From Agrococcus baldri (GTDB lineage: Bacteria > Actinomycetota > Actinomycetes > Actinomycetales > Microbacteriaceae), in contig BJUU01000017.1 of assembly GCA_007988785.1 (NCBI GenBank), positions 1 to 59,936 of the forward strand: a stretch of DNA of 59,936 nucleotides, in the 5' to 3' direction. The position numbers were made by a program, and so were the translations under genes. The notes under the pieces were generated by a model that made no database searches, was not told the DNA's origin, and saw only the letters and a program-made list of their open reading frames with translations. This document shows, in pieces, positions 54,419 through 59,936 of the stretch (within the stretch, counting starts at the first letter, position 1; every line of letters begins with the position of its first letter).

Positions 54419-55711
54419 TCAGGGCGCGAGCAGTCGCGCCCCGCGCCCGCGGATGAGCCAGATCGCGAGCGTCGTGCCGACCACGCCCACCGTCGCGAGC
54501 GCCGTGTCGAGCCCGAGCACCATGATGAGGAACGGCGCGGCCGCGAACAGCAGCACCGCCGCAGCCGTCACCGGCATGCCCGGATGCACGGGGTCGACCA
54601 GGTGCGAGGGGCTGCGCTCGTAGCGCACCAGCCACAGCGAGAGCAGCCAGACGATGCCCAGCACGATGAGGAGGACGGGGATGCGCGTGAGCCACCAGGT
54701 GGCGGAGCCCGGCTCGGGCAGCGGGATCGGCAGCAGCAGCTGGATGCCGACCACGGCCATGATCACCGGCAGGTGCCACAGGTAGATGGTCATCAGCCGG
54801 CTGCCTGCGAACCAGACGACGCCGCGCGCCGCCCGCGTGCGCATGAGCGCGCTGAGCGGCCGATGCAGCAGCGTGAGGGCAGCCGCCTGCGCGAGACCGA
54901 GCACGAGCATCGGCACCGTCGGCGGGTACTGGTTCGAGAGCATGCTCCACGAGTAGCCCGCGAGCGGCACCACCGTGTACAGCGAGGCGAAGCCGACCAC
55001 GACGATCAGCCCGAGCGTCCGCGGCGAGCGCGACCGGAACCATCCGTCGTGCATCCAGAACCCCAGCTGCTGCACCGCCACCCAGACGAGCACCACGTTC
55101 GGCAGCCCGAGCAGCTCGAAGCCCGAGAGCAGCCGCACCGCGTCGACCGCGATCACGCCCACCGCGAGCGCCAGCATCGTCTCGACGCGCGCCCGCCGGT
55201 GCAGCCGGATCATGAGCGGCGCGAGCGACTGCGCGAGCACGTAGGCGGCGAGGAACCACAGCGGCGAGCCCACGCCGATCGCGACCGTGTCGACCATCGC
55301 CGGGTCGACGCCGAGCGCCCACGCCGCGCCGAGCGCGATCGCGAGCAGCACGAACAGCGGCAGCGCCGGCCGCGCGAGCCGCATCAGGCGCGTGCGCACG
55401 AAGCTGCTCGCGCCCGCACGGCCGCCGGCCCCGCGGCGCTCGAGGCTGCGCCACCCGGCCATCGCCGCGAAGCCGCCGACGACGAAGAACAGCGGCATGA
55501 TGTCGCCCACCCAGGTGGCTCCCGCGAACCACGGCTGCGCCTCGATCGTGCGCTCGATCACCAGCGAGCCGTCCGGGGCGCGGCCGACGCCCACGAACAG
55601 CAGGTGGATCACCACCACCAGCAGCACGCACGCCACGCGCGCGAGGTCGAGCGTCAGATCGCGCTGCGCGAGCTGCTGCGCGACGTCGCCCTCGGCGGCA
55701 TCACTCGCCAC
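54419..55711 (-). CDS. acyltransferase family 3 membrane protein
   Basis: Polytopic protein of 430 residues with about ten helices. The N-terminal RDLTLDLARVACVLLVVVIHLLFVG holds the conserved His of the acyltransferase 3 (NodX/OafB) family, and GAGGRAGASSFVRTRLMRLARPALPLFV matches its second conserved segment. Such proteins transfer acetyl or other acyl groups to surface polysaccharides or lipids. GTG is the start. It follows the phosphatase-like gene after 3 nt, so the two are in one transcript. The substrate is unknown. Confidence 0.85.
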   Translation of the reverse strand: MASDAAEGDVAQQLAQRDLTLDLARVACVLLVVVIHLLFVGVGRAPDGSLVIERTIEAQPWFAGATWVGDIMPLFFVVGGFAAMAGWRSLERRGAGGRAGASSFVRTRLMRLARPALPLFVLLAIALGAAWALGVDPAMVDTVAIGVGSPLWFLAAYVLAQSLAPLMIRLHRRARVETMLALAVGVIAVDAVRLLSGFELLGLPNVVLVWVAVQQLGFWMHDGWFRSRSPRTLGLIVVVGFASLYTVVPLAGYSWSMLSNQYPPTVPMLVLGLAQAAALTLLHRPLSALMRTRAARGVVWFAGSRLMTIYLWHLPVIMAVVGIQLLLPIPLPEPGSATWWLTRIPVLLIVLGIVWLLSLWLVRYERSPSHLVDPVHPGMPVTAAAVLLFAAAPFLIMVLGLDTALATVGVVGTTLAIWLIRGRGARLLAP

Positions 55712-55714
55712 CGA

Positions 55715-56347
55715 TCACGCTTCGAGCGTGTCGAGGAACTCCTGCACGCGCCTGCGCACGCGGTCGCGGATGCGCCGCACCTCGTCGGTGCCGCGGCCGG
55801 CCGGGTCGTCGAAGTCCCACGACTCGAGCCGCTGGTCCTCGGCGAGCTCGAAGGGGTGCTCGATGAGCATCGTCACGATCACGTCGGCGGCGCGGGCGAC
55901 GTCGTCGGTGACGGGCTTCGGGTAGCTCTCGGTGAGCGGCACGCCATCCTCGGCCATCACGTCGACCACGGTGCGCAGCACCTCGTCGGCGGGGCTCAGC
56001 GCCGCCGACAGCGCCTCGACGCGCCCGTCGCCGAGCGCATTGAGATAGGCGGCGGCCATCTGCGAGATGCCGTCGTTGCGGATCGACTCCACCAGGATGC
56101 GCAGCGGCGCGCCCGCCTCGCGGCCCTCGCCGCGATCGAGCGCGTGCAGCCGGTCGGCGGCGAACTTGAGGGCGAGCGTGGGCAGATGCGTCCTGATGCG
56201 CGCTCCGCGCGCGAGCGTCGCGTGCGACTCGAACACGATGCGCTCGACGAGCGTGGCATCGAGCCGCGGGTGCAGCTCGGCGAGATGCGCCGCGCCGCGG
56301 CGCAGCGCCTGCTCCGGCGAGTTCAGTCCCTGGGCGGTCTCGGTCAT
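55715..56347 (-). CDS. inactive-looking LMW phosphatase/ArsC-like protein with N-terminal helical bundle
   Basis: Protein of 210 residues. An N-terminal three-helix domain (about residues 10-72; VERIVFESHATLARGARIRTHLPTLA) precedes a low-molecular-weight phosphatase fold, the layout of actinobacterial arsenate-reductase-like proteins. The P-loop that should read CVHNAGRSQMAAA reads SIRNDGISQMAAA here: the nucleophilic Cys is Ser88 and the essential Arg is Ile94. The C-terminal Asp-Pro motif WDFDDPAG is retained. It is therefore likely non-catalytic. GAGGGAG lies upstream of the ATG. Confidence 0.85.
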   Translation of the reverse strand: MTETAQGLNSPEQALRRGAAHLAELHPRLDATLVERIVFESHATLARGARIRTHLPTLALKFAADRLHALDRGEGREAGAPLRILVESIRNDGISQMAAAYLNALGDGRVEALSAALSPADEVLRTVVDVMAEDGVPLTESYPKPVTDDVARAADVIVTMLIEHPFELAEDQRLESWDFDDPAGRGTDEVRRIRDRVRRRVQEFLDTLEA

Positions 56348-56468
56348 GTCGGCTCCCTCGGTCGACGTGGCGAGATCAGCGTAGGCCTGCCGCGACCGTC
56401 TGCCAAGACCCGTGCGGGCCGCGATCGCGACCCGACGCATCCGCCCCTTCAGACCCATGCGATGCCGC

Positions 56469-57902
56469 TCACAGCTCTGGCGCGTGGCGCTCGAGGAACT
56501 CGTACAGCTCGGCGTCGTCGACGCCCGGGTAGGTGCCGCGCGGCAGCGGCGCGAGCGTGTGCTGATGCATGCGCGCCGAGGCCCACGACTTGTGGCGCCA
56601 GCGGTCCGCGAGCGCGTCATCGGGGCGGGCGCAGCAGCGCTCGTCGGGGCACGCGGAGACCTGCCGGAACGCGGTCTGCGAGCCGCGGAAGAACTTGGCG
56701 TCGTCGAAGGGCACGCCGAACGAGATCGAGAACTCGCCCTCGGTGCCGGCGCCGATCTGCGTCGAGCACCAGAACGTGCCCGCCGGCGTGTCGGTGTACT
56801 GGTAGAACTCCGTCGTGCGGCTCGTGCGCTCGAACGCGCTGCGGGCGGCGAACTTGCGGCACACCACCTGCCCCTCCGCGTGGCCGGATGCGTCGACCGG
56901 GATCGGCATGCCGTCGTTCTCGTACACGCGGCTGAGCGCGCCGTCCTCCTGGACGCGCAGGAAGTGCACGCGCAGGTCGAGGTGCGTCGTCGCGAGGTTC
57001 GTGAAGCGCATCGCCGCGGTCTCGTGCGTGACGCCGAACGCGTCGCGGAAGTCCTCGACCGCCAGGTTGCGATCCTTCTTCGCGCGCTTCAGGTAGTCGA
57101 CCGCCCGCGAGCGCGGCATGAGGGTCGCGGCGGCGAAGTAGTTGATCTCGAGCCGCTGCTGCAGGAACTCGCTGTAGTCGCGCGGCTCGTGGTGGCCGAG
57201 CAGCCGGTGCGCGAGCGCCTGCAGCGCCATCGAGCGCAGGCCGTGGCCGCCGGGGATCGACGCCGGCGGCAGGTAGATGCGGCCGGTCTCGAGGTCGGTG
57301 ACCGAGCGGGTCGAGTGCGGCAGGTCGGTGACGTAGACGAGCTCGAAGCCCAGCCGCGCAGCGATCTCGCTCACCGTGCGGTGCGTGAGGCTGCCGCCCT
57401 CGTAGCCGACCGCCCGCAGCTGCTCCTCGGCGAGCTCGTCGATCTCGGGCAGCGCGTTGCTGCGCTCGCGCATCGCGTGCCGCAGCGCGGTGGCGTCGCG
57501 GCGCGCCTGCTCGGGCGTCGCGATGGCCTCGCGGGCGCGGCGGTCGAGCTCGCGGTGCAGGCCGACGAGCGCGCGCAGCTGGTCGTCGCCCATCGAGCGC
57601 GTGGGCCGCACGACGGGCAGGCCCAACCGCCGGTAGCTCGCCCCCTCCTGCAGCCGCTGCAGGTCGAGCTCCATGCGGCTGCGCTCGCTCGGCGGCTCGG
57701 GGTCGAGCAGCTGCGCGCTCGTCACGCCCAGCACCTCGGCGATCGCCTGCAGGTGGCTGAGCTTCGGCTCGCGGTGGCCGTTCTCGATCAGCGACAGCTG
57801 GCTGCCCGCGAGCCCGATCCGCTCACCCAGCGCGTCGAGCGTCAGCTCGGCGCCGGTGCGGAAGTGACGGATGCGGTGCCCGAGAACTGCTGCGTCGACC
57901 AT
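56469..57902 (-). CDS. ramB: RamB-like XRE/ImmA-family transcriptional regulator
   Basis: Regulator of 477 residues with an N-terminal helix-turn-helix (LGERIGLAGSQLSLIENGHREPKLS, about residues 26-51), a middle IrrE/ImmA-like domain (MALQALAHRLLGHHEP; the zinc His motif is altered) and a C-terminal DUF2083 with Cys residues. This is the architecture of RamB, which controls acetate and carbon metabolism genes in Corynebacterium. It is divergent from pckG. A TACACT -10 (57909-57914, minus) 6 nt before the ATG suggests a leaderless mRNA. Confidence 0.88.
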   Translation of the reverse strand: MVDAAVLGHRIRHFRTGAELTLDALGERIGLAGSQLSLIENGHREPKLSHLQAIAEVLGVTSAQLLDPEPPSERSRMELDLQRLQEGASYRRLGLPVVRPTRSMGDDQLRALVGLHRELDRRAREAIATPEQARRDATALRHAMRERSNALPEIDELAEEQLRAVGYEGGSLTHRTVSEIAARLGFELVYVTDLPHSTRSVTDLETGRIYLPPASIPGGHGLRSMALQALAHRLLGHHEPRDYSEFLQQRLEINYFAAATLMPRSRAVDYLKRAKKDRNLAVEDFRDAFGVTHETAAMRFTNLATTHLDLRVHFLRVQEDGALSRVYENDGMPIPVDASGHAEGQVVCRKFAARSAFERTSRTTEFYQYTDTPAGTFWCSTQIGAGTEGEFSISFGVPFDDAKFFRGSQTAFRQVSACPDERCCARPDDALADRWRHKSWASARMHQHTLAPLPRGTYPGVDDAELYEFLERHAPEL

Positions 57903-57908
57903 GCGACC

Positions 57909-57930
57909 AGTGTACGAAACTTCCAGCGAA
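57909..57930 (-). promoter_or_regulatory. ramB -10 element with an adjacent candidate RamB site
   Basis: On the minus strand TACACT (57914-57909) lies 6 nt before the ATG. The plus-strand sequence GAAACTTCCAGCGAA (57916-57930) is immediately upstream and resembles the RamB motif (AAACTTTGCAAA-like). Its place next to the -10 suits autorepression. Confidence 0.45.
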
Positions 57931-57988
57931 TCTTCGCCATGTTCGTCCCGAACGCCGTCACGTCGGCCTCATCCGCCGCCTGGAGCGC

Positions 57989-58003
57989 GCAACTTTCGTC
58001 GAA
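57989..58003 (+). promoter_or_regulatory. second candidate RamB site upstream of pckG
   Basis: GCAACTTTCGTCGAA shares the AACTTYC...CGAA pattern with the site beside ramB and lies 70 nt before the pckG start. Confidence 0.45.
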
Positions 58004-58072
58004 GTGAAGGATGGGTGGTTTCTTCTGCGCGATCGGTGGCCGCAGCGTCGACGGCCGGACGAGACTCGAGAC

Positions 58073-59936
58073 ATGACGCTCCTCCCTCCCGCGCCGACCC
58101 GCTCATCCGCCAAGCCCGTGAAGCCCGCGCTCGTCAGCGCGCCCGCGGGCGCCGACCCGGGCGTCGTCTCGTGGGTGGCGTCGATCGCCGAGCTCACCGA
58201 GCCCAAGGAGATCGTCTGGGCCGACGGCACCGAGGAGGAGTTCGGCCGCCTCATCGACATCATGCTCGAGGCGGGCACGATCGTGCCGGTGCCCGCGCGG
58301 CCGAACAGCTACCTGGCGCGCTCGCACCCCGACGACGTCGCGCGCATGGAGAGCCGCACCTTCATCTGCGCCGAGGACGCCGACGACGCCGGCCCCACGA
58401 ACAACTGGCGCGACCCCGCCTCGATGCGGCAGGTGCTCGGCGGCCTCTTCGACGGCGCCATGCGCGGCCGCACGATGTACGTCATCCCCTTCTCGATGGG
58501 CCCGGTCGGCGGCCCCATCTCGAAGCTCGGCATCGAGATCACCGACTCCCCCTACGTCGTCGCCTCCATGCACGCGATGACGCGCGTCGGCACGGCGGCC
58601 CTCGAGGCCATGCACGGCACGAAGGACTGGGTGCCGGCCGTGCACTCGATCGGCGCCCCGCTCGCGGAGGGCGAGCAGGATGTCGCCTGGCCCTGCAACA
58701 GCACCCGCTACATCTCGCACTTCCCCGAGACGCGCGAGATCTGGTCGTTCGGCTCCGCCTACGGCGGCAACGCGCTGCTCGCCAAGAAGTGCTTCGCGCT
58801 GCGCATCGCCTCGGTGCAGGCGCGCGACGAGGGCTGGCTCGCCGAGCACATGCTGCTGCTGCGCATGCGCCACGACGACGGCCGCGTCATGCACCTCGCG
58901 GGCGCCTTCCCCTCGGCGTGCGGCAAGACGAACCTGGCGATGCTGCAGCCGACCATCCCCGGCTGGAAGGTCGAGACGCTCGGCGACGACATCGTCTGGA
59001 TGCGCCCCGGCGAGGACGGCCGGCTGTGGGCCATCAACCCCGAGAACGGCTTCTTCGGCGTCGCCCCCGGCACGAGCGAGAAGACCAACGCCACCGCGAT
59101 GGCGATGATGACGCACGACACGATCTTCACGAACGTGGCGCTCACGGCCGACGGCGACGTCTGGTGGGAGGGCATGACGAAGGACGCTCCCGAGGGCCTC
59201 ACCGACTGGCAGGGCCGCCCCTACGACCCGGCCAACGGACCCGCCTCGCACCCGAACGCGCGCTTCACGGTGCGCGCCGAGCAGGCCCCCTCGATCGCCC
59301 CCGACTGGGAGCAGGCGGTGCCGCTCGACGCCATCATCTTCGGCGGCCGCCGCCCCACGCAGGTGCCGCTGGTGCTGCAGGCGCGCGATTGGGAGCACGG
59401 CGTCTACATCGGCTCGACGGTCTCGAGCCAGCAGACAGCCGCTGCCGAGGGCACCGTCGGCGACATCCGCCGCGACCCCTTCGCGATGCTGCCCTTCTGC
59501 GGCTACAACATGGGCGACTACTTCTCGCACTGGATCGACATGGGCCACCGCCTCGGCCGCCACGCGCCGAAGATCTTCTCGGTGAACTGGTTCCGTCGTG
59601 ATGAGGACGGCGGATTCCTGTGGCCCGGCTTCGGCGAGAACGCCCGGGTGCTCGAGTGGATCGCGGGCCGCGTCGCCGGCGATGCCGCGGGCGTCGACAC
59701 CGCGATTGGCGTCATGCCGGCCGAGGGCGCGCTCAACCTCGACGGGCTCGACCTCGACGACCGCACCGTGGAGGAGCTGTTCGAGGTGGAGCCGAAGGCG
59801 TGGCTGACGGAGCTCGTCGACGTCGAGGCCTTCTTCGGCCAGTTCGGCCACTCCCTGCCCACCGGCCTCGTGCGCCAGCTGAACCACGTGCGGTGGCGCC
59901 TCGAGCACGTGCAGCAGACGCAGGCGCAGCCCGCGC
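58073..59936 (+). CDS. pckG: phosphoenolpyruvate carboxykinase (GTP), 3' end outside window
   Basis: Converts oxaloacetate and GTP to PEP, the first step of gluconeogenesis. 621 codons are visible without a stop, near the usual family length of about 600-620. The P-loop is HLAGAFPSACGKTNLAMLQP (about residue 280). The N-terminal ETRTFIC-like ESRTFIC and IFGGRRPTQVPLV segments are typical of the GTP-type enzyme. No clear ribosome binding site was found. It is divergent from ramB. Confidence 0.97.
   Translation, partial: MTLLPPAPTRSSAKPVKPALVSAPAGADPGVVSWVASIAELTEPKEIVWADGTEEEFGRLIDIMLEAGTIVPVPARPNSYLARSHPDDVARMESRTFICAEDADDAGPTNNWRDPASMRQVLGGLFDGAMRGRTMYVIPFSMGPVGGPISKLGIEITDSPYVVASMHAMTRVGTAALEAMHGTKDWVPAVHSIGAPLAEGEQDVAWPCNSTRYISHFPETREIWSFGSAYGGNALLAKKCFALRIASVQARDEGWLAEHMLLLRMRHDDGRVMHLAGAFPSACGKTNLAMLQPTIPGWKVETLGDDIVWMRPGEDGRLWAINPENGFFGVAPGTSEKTNATAMAMMTHDTIFTNVALTADGDVWWEGMTKDAPEGLTDWQGRPYDPANGPASHPNARFTVRAEQAPSIAPDWEQAVPLDAIIFGGRRPTQVPLVLQARDWEHGVYIGSTVSSQQTAAAEGTVGDIRRDPFAMLPFCGYNMGDYFSHWIDMGHRLGRHAPKIFSVNWFRRDEDGGFLWPGFGENARVLEWIAGRVAGDAAGVDTAIGVMPAEGALNLDGLDLDDRTVEELFEVEPKAWLTELVDVEAFFGQFGHSLPTGLVRQLNHVRWRLEHVQQTQAQPA

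Noticed and set aside
55715-56347. Active arsenate reductase
   Set aside because: The nucleophilic Cys and essential Arg are absent and no arsR or arsenite exporter is nearby.

Overview
The window is about 60 kb of GC-rich DNA from an actinobacterium, most likely the family Microbacteriaceae (an Agrococcus-like organism). This is inferred from the gene order argS-lysA-hom-thrC-thrB-rho-prfA ... prmC-tsaC-wecA-atp, the long low-complexity Rho N-terminus, the 261-residue ATP synthase delta subunit, the GTP-type PEP carboxykinase and the RamB-type regulator. The genus is not proven. No rRNA, CRISPR array, transposase or phage gene was seen; one tRNA gene (Arg, anticodon CCG) is present. Layout: (1) 1-2.2 kb, a sensor kinase (cut by the window edge) with its OmpR-type response regulator. 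(2) 2.3-13.2 kb, one long leftward block: prmC, a threonylcarbamoyl-AMP synthase, a WecA/MraY-type transferase, a small membrane protein at the atpI position, the complete F1Fo ATP synthase (atpBEFHAGDC) and yaaA. (3) 13.3-22.6 kb, an accessory segment that separates prmC from prfA: cysK-cysE, a paired SMR exporter behind a guanidine-III riboswitch, an IclR-controlled GntP permease / CoA-transferase / HMG-CoA-lyase-like operon, and small membrane, kinase and MFS genes. (4) 22.6-33.6 kb, housekeeping genes on the minus strand: prfA, rho, thrB, thrC, hom, lysA, argS, with a 3-methyladenine DNA glycosylase on the plus strand that carries an in-frame repeat insertion. (5) 33.7-35.3 kb, a lipoprotein and a transglutaminase-like protein converging on four tandem copies of a 40-bp repeat. 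(6) 35.3-47.1 kb, a complete type IV pilus locus reading leftward (pilB, pilT, pilC, pilA, three minor pilins, pilD, pilM, pilN, pilO) without pilP or pilQ, as expected for a single-membrane cell. (7) 47.6-54.4 kb, a TetR gene, the tRNA, a two-SDR cluster with a divergent MarR gene, a second TetR gene and a copper module (csoR, a chaperone, copA) with two near-identical CsoR-type operators. (8) 54.4-59.9 kb, an acyltransferase, a protein that looks like a catalytically dead low-molecular-weight phosphatase/arsenate reductase, a RamB-like regulator, and pckG running off the end. A feature that recurs through the window is a -10 hexamer of the form TANNNT lying 6-8 nt before the start codon with no ribosome binding site (tsaC, prmC, iclR, kinase, PLDc_N gene, aag, argS, lipoprotein, both TetR genes, csoR, copA, ramB), which indicates widespread leaderless transcription. 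The least routine items are the putative hydroxy-diacid catabolic operon, the guanidine-III riboswitch, the phosphatase pseudoenzyme, the repeat-invaded glycosylase, the copper promoters and a composite motif shared by two TetR promoters.
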